Assembly: GCA_039819185.1 (NCBI GenBank)
Contig: JBCBSK010000176.1
Span: 1 to 6,765, forward strand
Direction of reading: 5' to 3'
Length of the DNA: 6,765 nt
Origin: JBCBSK01 sp039819185
GTDB lineage: Bacteria > Pseudomonadota > Alphaproteobacteria > Rhizobiales > Tepidamorphaceae
Part shown: positions 1 to 6,494 of the stretch, one piece after another
How positions within the stretch are numbered: the first letter of the stretch is position 1
Layout of the letters: every line of letters begins with the position of its first letter
Notes under the pieces: model-generated
What the model was told of the DNA's origin: nothing
The model's input: only the letters and a program-made list of their open reading frames with translations
The model's database searches: none
Position numbers and translations under genes: made by a program

Positions 1-2
1 AT

Positions 3-689
3 GCCGAAAGTTTCATCCAGCCCTTCGGCACGCTGTGGTTCATCTACATCCTGCCGATCTTCTTCATCGTCACCCGACTTGTTCGCAACGCCCCAGTCTG
101 GCTCGTCCTCGCCTTGGCGGCACTGTTGCAGCTCTTGCCGATTCATACAGGCTGGGTGGCCGTGGACGAGTTCGCCAGCCGCTTCGTTTTCTTCTATGCC
201 GGCTATGCGCTTGCTCACCATGCGTTCGCGATCGCTGACTATGCCCGGACCCATCGCAGCGAGATGCTGCTTGGCCTTACCATCTGGCTGATCATCCAGA
301 CGCTCTATGTCTATACCAGCCTTGCCTGGCAGCCCGGCTTTGCGCTCCTGCTTGGGGCGTTTGGCGCCGCGGCAGTCGTTACGCTATCGAGCCTGATCGC
401 GGACAAAAAATGGGCGCAGGTCATCAGCTATTGCGGTCAGAACTCGCTCGTTATCTACCTTGCTTTCTTTTTGCCGATGGCGCTGAGCCGCGTCGTATTG
501 CTGAAGTTCGGGATCATCAGCGATGTCGGCACGATTGCTGCGCTGGTGACCACAACAGCGATCATTTGCCCGTTGATCGGCTATTGGGTCATTCGGAGGA
601 TCGGCTTCGGCGGCTTCCTGTTCAACCGCCCGTTCTGGGCGCGGCTGACTGCTGCGGAAAAGCCGGCCGTCCACAGCATCGCAGCGTGA
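3..689 (+). CDS. Acyltransferase-3 family membrane protein, C-terminal part
   Basis: The gene is open at the left edge; 228 residues are visible and it ends at TGA 687-689. The visible part is very hydrophobic, with about seven predicted membrane segments (roughly residues 10-27, 32-48, 59-77, 88-108, 113-132, 139-161 and 175-197) and a short polar tail. Phrases typical of the acyltransferase-3 (PF01757) family are GTLWFIYILPIFF near residue 9, FVFFYAGYAL near residue 61 and GQNSLVIYLAFFLPM near residue 145. The family moves acyl groups onto membrane or cell-surface carbohydrates (for example OpgC on periplasmic glucans); the acceptor here cannot be read from the sequence. The conserved N-terminal catalytic His region would lie outside the window. 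The gene converges on the DUF5996 gene with 12 bases between the stops and no obvious terminator. The family call is fairly sure; the substrate is unknown. Confidence 0.82.
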   Translation, partial: AESFIQPFGTLWFIYILPIFFIVTRLVRNAPVWLVLALAALLQLLPIHTGWVAVDEFASRFVFFYAGYALAHHAFAIADYARTHRSEMLLGLTIWLIIQTLYVYTSLAWQPGFALLLGAFGAAAVVTLSSLIADKKWAQVISYCGQNSLVIYLAFFLPMALSRVVLLKFGIISDVGTIAALVTTTAIICPLIGYWVIRRIGFGGFLFNRPFWARLTAAEKPAVHSIAA

Positions 690-701
690 CGCGTTCAGCA
701 C

Positions 702-1616
702 TCACGTATCACTGACAGCCGGCAGGAACGCATCCTTGTCCCAAAGCGCCAGAGTTGCGCCAGCGTCGTAGGCTGCGTTGAGAAACGCCAGCAGTGATGC
801 TTCCGGATCGGTCGTCTTGCGCCAATCCTCATAGCGGTAGACGGCGAGCGCCGAACCGTTCTTATCGGCCCAGTCGGCGCCCTCGACCCCCAGCGGCATG
901 GTGCGGATCGCTGTCGGTTCGGGGTAGGTGTAAGCGTAAAATGCGGCTTCCGGGAACGTCGGATCGCCGGGCCAAAAGCCGATCGAAATCACCTCATGGC
1001 TATAGGCCTCGCGGTCGGCCTGGGTCCCGCCCTCCATCTGGGCCGGGCGACCGGAAAACCGCGTCACGGCGAGATCGAACGAATGCCAGTAAAGGTGGGT
1101 TGGCGTCTGCTTTCCGATAAAGCCGGCGCGGTAATTGTCGAAGACATTGGCGATCTGCGCCAGCGCTATCCAATAGGCATGCACCGCATCCTTGTCGTAG
1201 GTGCGCGGGCGGGTGTCCTCCGGAAACGGCAGCTTGTCCGGCATGTCATAGGGCACGGGCGTGATCGTGATGTCGTTGTAGCCGAGCCGCGCGAGCATCG
1301 CGAAAACCACGTCGTAAAACTCAGCGACCGTCAACTCCGCGATCGCCACGCTCTCGATCTTGCCCGACATGCAAATCAGATTGATCGTATGGTCGTGAAG
1401 GTCGAAGGCCAGTTCGAACGACCGCCCGCCATAGGGAATGGCACGCGTCGTCAGCCCGCGCGGCCCCGGATAGAGCGTGACATGCCACCAATGGTTCAGC
1501 TTGGGATGCGTCGCCATGCGGATCTTTCCGACGATCTGGCAGAACCGGTGCAGGGTATCCTTGGTTTCGGCCCAATCTGCATAGGGTAGCGACGGGAGAT
1601 CGAAGGGTATGGTCAT
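702..1616 (-). CDS. DUF5996 family protein
   Basis: This is a 304-residue soluble protein without a signal peptide or membrane segments. It resembles the DUF5996 family over its whole length: LHRFCQIVGKIRMA (about 22-35), NHWWHVTLYPGPRGLTT (about 41-57), then IPYGGRSFELAFDL (60-73), HSFDLAVTRFSGRP (178-191), REAYSHEVISIGFWPGD (202-218) and AAFYAYTYPEP (224-234). Those His-, Trp- and Arg-rich blocks are the family hallmarks, but no enzymatic activity is established that I can name. The start at 1616 is supported by a strong Shine-Dalgarno GAGGAG at 1623-1628, six bases upstream. The gene is divergent from polA across a 157-base gap, so the two promoters must share that space. It is complete and undamaged. 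Function is unknown; I infer only a cytoplasmic location. Confidence 0.88.
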   Translation of the reverse strand: MTIPFDLPSLPYADWAETKDTLHRFCQIVGKIRMATHPKLNHWWHVTLYPGPRGLTTRAIPYGGRSFELAFDLHDHTINLICMSGKIESVAIAELTVAEFYDVVFAMLARLGYNDITITPVPYDMPDKLPFPEDTRPRTYDKDAVHAYWIALAQIANVFDNYRAGFIGKQTPTHLYWHSFDLAVTRFSGRPAQMEGGTQADREAYSHEVISIGFWPGDPTFPEAAFYAYTYPEPTAIRTMPLGVEGADWADKNGSALAVYRYEDWRKTTDPEASLLAFLNAAYDAGATLALWDKDAFLPAVSDT

Positions 1617-1733
1617 GGCAGGCTCCTCGTGCGGGGCGGCGAGGCTGTTGGAATCAGAAGCCTCGATCCTAAGGTTAGCTTCGCCAGAGCTCTATGACAG
1701 CTGCAAGACGCGACACCTGTCTCTCCGCCGAAA

Positions 1734-1774
1734 GCCCCTTTCCAGTCGCTTCAAGCAGGGGCATAACGCTTGAA
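1734..1774 (+). promoter_or_regulatory. polA translation start region with alternative hairpins over the Shine-Dalgarno
   Basis: The likely polA Shine-Dalgarno is AGGGG at 1757-1761, 12 bases before the ATG, which is a long spacing. Two mutually exclusive hairpins share this site. In one, GCCCCT 1734-1739 pairs with AGGGGC 1757-1762 and would bury the Shine-Dalgarno. In the other, TTCAAGC 1750-1756 pairs with GCTTGAA 1768-1774, leaving the Shine-Dalgarno in an 11-base loop but pairing the A of the start codon. All pairings are exact Watson-Crick. A regulatory role is inference; stems of 6-7 bp in GC-rich DNA can arise by chance. Upstream, TTGGAA 1648-1653 and TAAGGT 1670-1675 (16-base spacing) are only a weak promoter match. 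Confidence 0.3.
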
Positions 1775-4700
1775 TGGCCTCTACTGACATAGCTTCGCTC
1801 AAACCCGGCGACCATCTCTTCCTGGTCGACGGCTCGTCCTACATCTTCCGCGCCTATCATGCGCTGCCGCCGCTGACCCGAAAGACAGACGGCCTTCCAG
1901 TCGGTGCGGTTTCCGGCTTCTGCAACATGATCTGGAAACTGATGCGCGAGCAGGTCGACGATACACGCGCAACACATCTCGCGGTGATTTTCGACCATTC
2001 CGGCACGAGCTTCCGCAACGATCTCTATGACCTCTACAAAGCCAATCGCGACGCACCGCCAGAAGATCTGCGTCCACAATTCGGCCTGATCCGCGAAGCG
2101 ACGCGTGCATTTGGCCTGCCCTGCGTCGAGCAGGAAAACTACGAGGCCGATGACTTGATCGCGACCTATGCCCGGCTTGCCGAGGAGGCCGGCGCCGACG
2201 TCACGATCGTGGCGTCCGACAAGGATCTCATGCAGCTCGTCAGCGCACAGGTGACGATGTATGACACGATGAAGGACCGGCGGATTGGCGCTGATCAAGT
2301 CGTCGAGAAGTTCGGCGTCACGCCCGACAAGGTGGTTGAGGTTCAGGCGCTGGCCGGCGATTCGGTCGACAATATCCCTGGCGCACCTGGGATAGGCGTT
2401 AAGACGGCCGCACAACTGATCGAGACCTATGGCGATGTCGAGACGCTTCTTGGACGCGCCGAGGAAATCAAACAACCCAAGCGCCGCCAGACGCTGATCG
2501 ACCATGCCGATGCAATCCGCATCTCGCGCAGACTCGTGGAACTCGAACGCTATGTCCCGCTTGAGACGGGGATGGACGATTTCACCGTGCGTGAGCCGGA
2601 TCCGAAGGCGGCGATCGGCTTCCTGAAGTTCTTGCAGTTCACCTCAATCACCCGCCGGGTGGCCGACGCGTTGGACGCCGATGCCAGCATCATCGAACCG
2701 ACACCGGTGCCGATAAAATTCTGGGAGGGCACAGACCAGCCTGCGGACGCCGAGACATCTACGCCGGCGCCGGATGGTGCAAATCTGTCGCTGCAGGCCT
2801 CCGACGCGGCGGGAGAGGGCGCTGCCACACCGCAAGACGCGGTCGCGTTGCGTCTTGCAGATGCTGCCAGCGTTACAATCGATCGTGATACGTACGAGAC
2901 GATCACGACACTGGAAGCGCTCGATGCCTGGATCGCCGAGGCACGCGCAAATTACGCGGTCGTTTTCGATGTTGAAACGACGAGTCTCGATGCCATGCAG
3001 GCCGATCTCGTCGGCGTCGCACTGGCAACCGCGCCAGGCCGCGCGGCCTACGTGCCGCTGGCGCACACGTCTGGAGACGACGGCGACCTGTTTGGTCGCG
3101 GCGCTTCACAGGGCGCAGGCGACTCCAAGGCCGGTTCGGAGACACCCCTTTCCGACGGGGAACAGGGTGGGACGGAGCAGATCGCTTTTGACACGGCGAT
3201 CGCGCGCCTCAAATCACTTCTCGAAGATCCGTCGGTTCTGAAGATCGCGCACAATGCGAAATACGATCTTCTGGTCCTGTCGCGCTACGGCATCACCGTC
3301 ACGCCGATCGAGGACACGCTTTTGATCTCCTATGTGCTCGATGCCGGCATGGGCGGGCATGGTATGGACGAATTGTCCAGGCGACACTTCGGTCATGAGC
3401 CGATCCCCTTCAAGGAAGTGGCCGGTTCGGGCAAGAGCCAGATCACCTTCGACCGGGTGCCGATCGACACGGCGACGGCCTATGCGGCGGAAGATGGCGA
3501 CGTTACCTACAGGCTATGGCGCCTGCTCAAGCCCCGGCTTGCAGCCGAGCAGATGACGACGGTCTATGAGCGTCTCGAACGCCCACTTGTCCCGGTGCTC
3601 ACGCGCATGGAGCGTCATGGCATCAAGGTCGACCGACAGATGCTGGCGCGGCTTTCGGGCGAGTTCGCGCAAAAGATGGCCGGGATCGAAGACGAGATCT
3701 ACGCGCTGGCCGGTGAGCGCTTCACGATTGGCTCCCCAAAGCAACTCGGCGAGGTCCTGTTTGAAAAGCTCGGCCTGCCTGGCGCGAAAAAGACCAAGAC
3801 CGGTGCCTGGACGACAGGCGCCAGTGTTCTCGAAGACCTTGCTGCCGAAGGCCACGCGCTGCCGGGGAAAGTGCTCGATTGGCGCGGCCTTCAAAAGCTG
3901 AAATCGACCTATACCGACGCGCTTCCCGGCTACATCAACCCAGAAACGGGACGGGTGCACACCTCCTTCTCGCTGGCGGCGACCACCACGGGGCGGCTGT
4001 CGTCGTCGGACCCAAACATCCAGAACATCCCCGTACGCACCGAGGAAGGCAGGCGCATCCGCAAAGCCTTCATCGCAGAGGAGGGGTCAAAACTGGTCTC
4101 GGCCGACTACAGCCAGATCGAACTGCGCGTACTCGCGCACATTGCCGAGATCGATCAACTCAAGCAGGCATTCGCCGACGGGCTCGACATCCACGCCATG
4201 ACGGCATCGGAAATGTTCGGTGTCCCGGTTGAGGGCATGGATCCTATGGTGCGCCGCCGAGCGAAGGCGATCAATTTCGGGATCATTTACGGCATTTCCG
4301 CGTTTGGGCTCGCCAATCAGCTGTCGATCCCGCGCGAGGAAGCCTCAACCTACATCAAACGCTATTTCGAACGCTTCCCCGGCATCAAGGACTATATGGA
4401 CCGAACCAAGGCCCTGGTCCGCGAGCAGGGGTTCGTGACGACGATCTTCGGGCGCAAGTGCCACTATCCGGCGATCACAAAGGGTTCGCCATCGGAACGT
4501 GCCTTCTTCGAGCGGGCCGCCATCAACGCGCCGATCCAGGGGTCAGCGGCTGATATCATCCGCCGCGCCATGGTGCGGATGGAGCCGGCGCTGTCTGACG
4601 CCGACCTCAACACCAAGATGCTGCTTCAGGTCCACGACGAACTGATTTTCGAAGTGCCCGACGGCGAGGTCGACGCAACCCTGCCGATCATCACCAAGGT

Positions 4701-4791
4701 GATGGAGGACGCAGCCCTTCCCGCGCTCGATCTGTCGGTGCCGTTGAAGGTCGATGCCCGGGCGGCAGACACCTGGGACGAGGCGCACTAA
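1774..4791 (+). CDS. polA: DNA polymerase I
   Basis: Full-length Pol I of 1005 residues (E. coli 928), cytoplasmic, for Okazaki fragment maturation and repair gap filling. The 5' nuclease domain (about 13-300) keeps its acidic metal ligands: D19 in FLVDGSS, E124/D126/D127 in YEADDLI, D149/D151 in ASDKDL, D196/D199 in GDSVDNIPG. The 3'-5' exonuclease is intact: D399/E401 (FDVETT), D498 (NAKYD), Y570/D574 (YAAED), so it should proofread. The polymerase has motif A D778 (SADYSQIELR), motif B R827, K831, F835, Y839 (NFGIIYG) and motif C D955 (QVHDELIFEV), at a constant offset of 73 from E. coli. The extra length lies in a longer Ala/Asp/Pro-rich linker after the nuclease (about 300-380) and a roughly 30-residue insert between Exo I and Exo II. 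A TGA lies immediately before the ATG in frame, so the start cannot move upstream. It is monocistronic: divergent from DUF5996, convergent with msrA. Confidence 0.98.
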   Translation: MASTDIASLKPGDHLFLVDGSSYIFRAYHALPPLTRKTDGLPVGAVSGFCNMIWKLMREQVDDTRATHLAVIFDHSGTSFRNDLYDLYKANRDAPPEDLRPQFGLIREATRAFGLPCVEQENYEADDLIATYARLAEEAGADVTIVASDKDLMQLVSAQVTMYDTMKDRRIGADQVVEKFGVTPDKVVEVQALAGDSVDNIPGAPGIGVKTAAQLIETYGDVETLLGRAEEIKQPKRRQTLIDHADAIRISRRLVELERYVPLETGMDDFTVREPDPKAAIGFLKFLQFTSITRRVADALDADASIIEPTPVPIKFWEGTDQPADAETSTPAPDGANLSLQASDAAGEGAATPQDAVALRLADAASVTIDRDTYETITTLEALDAWIAEARANYAVVFDVETTSLDAMQADLVGVALATAPGRAAYVPLAHTSGDDGDLFGRGASQGAGDSKAGSETPLSDGEQGGTEQIAFDTAIARLKSLLEDPSVLKIAHNAKYDLLVLSRYGITVTPIEDTLLISYVLDAGMGGHGMDELSRRHFGHEPIPFKEVAGSGKSQITFDRVPIDTATAYAAEDGDVTYRLWRLLKPRLAAEQMTTVYERLERPLVPVLTRMERHGIKVDRQMLARLSGEFAQKMAGIEDEIYALAGERFTIGSPKQLGEVLFEKLGLPGAKKTKTGAWTTGASVLEDLAAEGHALPGKVLDWRGLQKLKSTYTDALPGYINPETGRVHTSFSLAATTTGRLSSSDPNIQNIPVRTEEGRRIRKAFIAEEGSKLVSADYSQIELRVLAHIAEIDQLKQAFADGLDIHAMTASEMFGVPVEGMDPMVRRRAKAINFGIIYGISAFGLANQLSIPREEASTYIKRYFERFPGIKDYMDRTKALVREQGFVTTIFGRKCHYPAITKGSPSERAFFERAAINAPIQGSAADIIRRAMVRMEPALSDADLNTKMLLQVHDELIFEVPDGEVDATLPIITKVMEDAALPALDLSVPLKVDARAADTWDEAH
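3143..3169. repeat. Imperfect palindrome inside the polA exonuclease insert
   Basis: CACCC at 3143-3147 is complementary to GGGTG at 3165-3169, and inside it TT, CC and GG, AA continue the pairing with small bulges around a central GACG. The palindrome encodes residues 457-466 of Pol I (TPLSDGEQGG), in the middle of a Gly/Ser/Asp-rich stretch (about 434-468) absent from E. coli Pol I. The shape resembles GC-rich intergenic palindromes of rhizobia, so the stretch could be a palindromic element inserted in frame, but no second copy is in the window to prove this. Confidence 0.35.
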
Positions 4792-4835
4792 GCGCTCGCA
4801 GCGAAAGTGGGAACCGGTTTCGCGGTCGCGAGCGC
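4792..4835. repeat. Long intergenic stem-loop after polA, rhizobial-type palindromic repeat
   Basis: The element begins on the base after the polA stop. Outer arms GCGCTCGC 4792-4799 and GCGAGCGC 4828-4835 are perfect complements. Inner arms GCGAAA 4801-4806 and TTTCGC 4818-4823 are also perfect, with GG/CC closing a small loop further in. The core GCGAAAGTGGGAACCGG is a motif I recognise from dispersed palindromic repeats in rhizobial genomes. It sits in the 89-base gap between the convergent polA and msrA genes and could end transcription from either side, but no T-run follows on the plus strand; TTTTATT (complement of 4842-4848) precedes it on the minus strand. The rest of the gap (4836-4880) holds nothing else I can identify. 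Confidence 0.6.
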
Positions 4836-4880
4836 GTCCAATAAAAGCCGACACCTTCGTCAGATGCAGCCTGGAGCGGC

Positions 4881-5477
4881 TTAGTCCTTGTCCACCCCCG
4901 CATAGGCCTGCTCGCCCCACAGCGATTCGACCTTGGCGTCGCGGCCGCAGGCGAAACGGTAGTAATTGTAGCGCACCGGCGCGCGGCGATAGTAGTCCTG
5001 ATGGTAGTTCTCGGCCGGCCAGAAGCGGGCGGCATCGAGGATCGGCGTGACGATCTCGCGGCCCAACGCTGCCTGCGCGTCCGCCTTGGCCTGTTCGGCG
5101 ATGGCGCGTTCGGCGTCATTGGCGACGAAGACGGCCGTTGAATAGCTTACCCCGCGATCGCAGAACTGGCCGCCGGGATCGGTCGGGTCAACCGTGCGGA
5201 AGAACACATCGAGCAGTTCACGGTAGCTGATCCGGTTCGAGTTATAGGTCAGTTGGACCACTTCATAGTGTCCACCGCCGGAATAGGTGTCATAGGTCGG
5301 GTTGGGCAGATCACCGCCGGAATAGCCCGATACGGCGTCGGTGACACCCCGGACATGATCAAAGTCCTTTTCGACGCACCAGAAGCACCCGCCGGCAACG
5401 ATCGCGGTTCGAGTTTCGGCAAATGCTGGAACGGCACAGACCATCAACAAGGCTGCGGCAAAGGCGGTGCGGATCAT
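4881..5477 (-). CDS. msrA: Exported peptide-methionine (S)-S-oxide reductase
   Basis: This 198-residue MsrA reduces methionine-(S)-sulfoxide in oxidised proteins. The catalytic motif GGCFWC gives the nucleophile C31, with C34 nearby; E72 (HYEVVQLTY), D107 and Y112 (FCDRGVSYST) match active-site positions, FWPAENYHQDYY (152-163) is a family signature, and C177 (RFACGRD) is the probable resolving cysteine. Residues 1-20 form a Sec signal peptide (Arg at 3, hydrophobic core, AFA cleavage site before E21), so the mature enzyme should be periplasmic; the cysteine at 14 lacks a lipobox. I chose the ATG at 5477 because it places the signal peptide at the N-terminus and has GGAG at 5485-5488, seven bases upstream; an in-frame ATG at 5552 would add 25 residues that spoil the signal peptide. 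No msrB is adjacent. It converges with polA and has its own 232-base upstream gap. Confidence 0.95.
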   Translation of the reverse strand: MIRTAFAAALLMVCAVPAFAETRTAIVAGGCFWCVEKDFDHVRGVTDAVSGYSGGDLPNPTYDTYSGGGHYEVVQLTYNSNRISYRELLDVFFRTVDPTDPGGQFCDRGVSYSTAVFVANDAERAIAEQAKADAQAALGREIVTPILDAARFWPAENYHQDYYRRAPVRYNYYRFACGRDAKVESLWGEQAYAGVDKD

Positions 5478-5510
5478 GATCGTTCTCCAAAGGACATATC
5501 TCTGTCTCTT

Positions 5511-5532
5511 GCTGCCGGAAAAACACGGCAGC
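5511..5532. promoter_or_regulatory. Perfect palindrome upstream of msrA
   Basis: GCTGCCG 5511-5517 and CGGCAGC 5526-5532 form a perfect 7-bp inverted repeat with an 8-base A-rich spacer, centred about 44 bases before the msrA start. Neither side is followed by a T-run, so it is not a standard terminator. It could be an operator or a hairpin in the msrA leader. I see no convincing -35/-10 pair that would tell which. The role is inference. Confidence 0.35.
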
Positions 5533-5594
5533 GAAAAGACAGCCACGATCACCGCAAGGTCACATCCTCGTGGGATCCATAATCCCTCGGCCGA

Positions 5595-5713
5595 CTAGAG
5601 CAATCCCAGCGAAACTGGGCACCGTTCGGGCAAGCCGAACCGTGTCCGGAATTGCGACAAAACAAGTGCTTAGCGCGCTTTTGGTGACTCGGGTTTCACG
5701 GTAAGCGCTCTAG
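5595..5713. repeat. 119-bp rhizobial-type dispersed repeat with terminal inverted repeats
   Basis: The element is bounded by CTAGAGC 5595-5601 and GCTCTAG 5707-5713, perfect inverted termini. The left half folds on itself: GCAAT 5600-5604 with ATTGC 5651-5655, containing hairpins CCCAG 5605-5609/CTGGG 5615-5619 and GTTCGG 5624-5629/CCGAAC 5635-5640. The right half pairs AGCGC 5672-5676 with GCGCT 5705-5709 and GTGA 5684-5687 with TCAC 5696-5699. Such gagcaat...ccggaattgcg...gcgctctag elements are common between genes in rhizobia; that is recollection, not a search. It fills half of the gap between msrA and the DUF2461 gene, and its end overlaps the DUF2461 stop codon. It encodes no protein. 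Confidence 0.7.
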
Positions 5714-6399
5714 AAGGGCAATCCAAGCGCCGTGCAGATAAAGGCATTCGCTGGCGCACAGCTGCAATAAGCTTTTGCGACACTATCAATCAGGTCAGGT
5801 CCAGTGACCGCTTCGCGCGGCAGGCGCTGCGAGACGACGAAGGACTTTCGCTTCAGATCCTCGACATGTTCATGATCCTTGGGAAACCCGCGCGGCGCGG
5901 TCTTCAGGCGGTCCGCCTCAAAACCATCGAGCAAAATCCCAAGTCCGTTTTCGGCCTTTAGCGCGGCCCATGCCTTTGGCTGATCGACGATATGCTGACG
6001 GATGGCACGCAGATCGTCAGAGGGCGGCGCCCAAACGCCAGCCCCAAGCACGATGCCTTCCCGATCAATATGGAAGTAAAAGCCAGGCCCATGCACATCC
6101 TGCTCGGACGCATGGCGGAAATGGCAAGCGGCGTGTTCCTTGTAGGGGCGCTTGTCCTTCGAGAACCGCACATCGCGATAGATTCGAAAGATCGTTTTTC
6201 CGTTCGGACGCGGGTCAGCGATGATATGCGGAGAAATATCGGCGAGCTTTGGCGCCAGTGCTTCGACAATGGCAACGAGTTGCCCCTGCACATCGGTCTT
6301 GAAGCGCTGCTTATTCTCCTCAAACCACGTCCGGTTGTTGTTCGCCGACAGATCGTCGAGGAAAGCGAGGATCGATGGATCGAACGCAAAACCAGACAT
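5710..6399 (-). CDS. DUF2461 / TIGR02453 family protein
   Basis: A 229-residue soluble protein without signal peptide or membrane segments, matching the TIGR02453 (DUF2461) family end to end: FLDDLSANNNRTWFEENKQR (13-32), IFRIYRDVRFSKDKRPYKEH (70-89), GPGFYFHIDREGIVLGAGVW (104-123), an RGFPKDH block (170-176), and the usual ALGLPF end. The many invariant Arg, Lys, Trp and His residues suggest a nucleic-acid or phosphate-binding role, but no function is established. The start at 6399 fits the family N-terminus (MSGFAF); an in-frame ATG at 6429 would add ten unusual Cys/His-rich residues and lies only about seven bases from the predicted transcript start. The ribosome site is weak (AGGT 6411-6414, 11-base spacing). 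Its promoter carries a LexA-type box, so the gene is probably DNA-damage-inducible. The stop codon TAG lies inside the end of the downstream repeat. Confidence 0.9.
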   Translation of the reverse strand: MSGFAFDPSILAFLDDLSANNNRTWFEENKQRFKTDVQGQLVAIVEALAPKLADISPHIIADPRPNGKTIFRIYRDVRFSKDKRPYKEHAACHFRHASEQDVHGPGFYFHIDREGIVLGAGVWAPPSDDLRAIRQHIVDQPKAWAALKAENGLGILLDGFEADRLKTAPRGFPKDHEHVEDLKRKSFVVSQRLPREAVTGPDLIDSVAKAYCSCAPANAFICTALGLPF

Positions 6400-6439
6400 G
6401 GCGTGACAGCACCTACGATGGTGACACATTTGACTTTAG

Positions 6440-6454
6440 GAACGAATAAAGAAC
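6440..6454 (-). promoter_or_regulatory. Candidate LexA (SOS) box of the alphaproteobacterial type
   Basis: The plus strand reads GAACGAATAAAGAAC, an exact GAAC-N7-GAAC direct repeat (GTTC-N7-GTTC on the gene's strand). This is the known LexA-binding form in Alphaproteobacteria, including the usual AT-rich spacer. It covers the predicted -10 element (6443-6448) of the DUF2461 promoter, the position expected for repression, and lies 40 bases before the start codon. Scanning the window by eye found no other exact copy. Confidence 0.65.
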
Positions 6455-6471
6455 ATGCATATGCTTGTCAA
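6443..6471 (-). promoter_or_regulatory. Sigma-70-type promoter of the DUF2461 gene
   Basis: On the minus strand a perfect TTGACA -35 (6466-6471) is followed after exactly 17 bases by TATTCG (6443-6448), a three-of-six match to TATAAT. Transcription would start near 6436, giving a leader of about 36 bases before the ATG at 6399. The spacer contains the palindrome GCATATGC (6457-6464), which may be incidental. Confidence 0.6.
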
Positions 6472-6494
6472 CGTCGGGAGGTGTCCCCGAGAGA

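Noticed and set aside
996..1589. 197-codon open frame on the plus strand opposite DUF5996
   Set aside because: Fully inside the DUF5996 gene, Arg/His-rich shadow composition and no family resemblance.
1648..1675. TTGGAA / TAAGGT as the polA promoter
   Set aside because: Only four and three of six matches with 16-base spacing; a pair this weak is expected by chance in a 157-base gap, so it is mentioned but not called.
1675..2505. 276-codon open frame on the minus strand opposite the polA start
   Set aside because: It is antisense to the well-conserved 5' nuclease region, shows no recognisable domain, and open antisense frames are common in GC-rich codon-biased DNA.
2628..2642. GTTC repeat in polA as a second LexA box
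   Set aside because: The two GTTC units are separated by five bases, not seven, and lie within coding sequence far from any promoter.
5478..5552. Longer MsrA starting at the ATG at 5552
   Set aside because: It would place 25 residues ahead of a clear signal peptide, and the ATG at 5477 has a good GGAG at proper spacing.
6474..6490. Small hairpin TCGGG/CCCGA just after the SDR stop as a terminator
   Set aside because: Only 5 bp of stem and no T-run on the minus strand; too weak to call.
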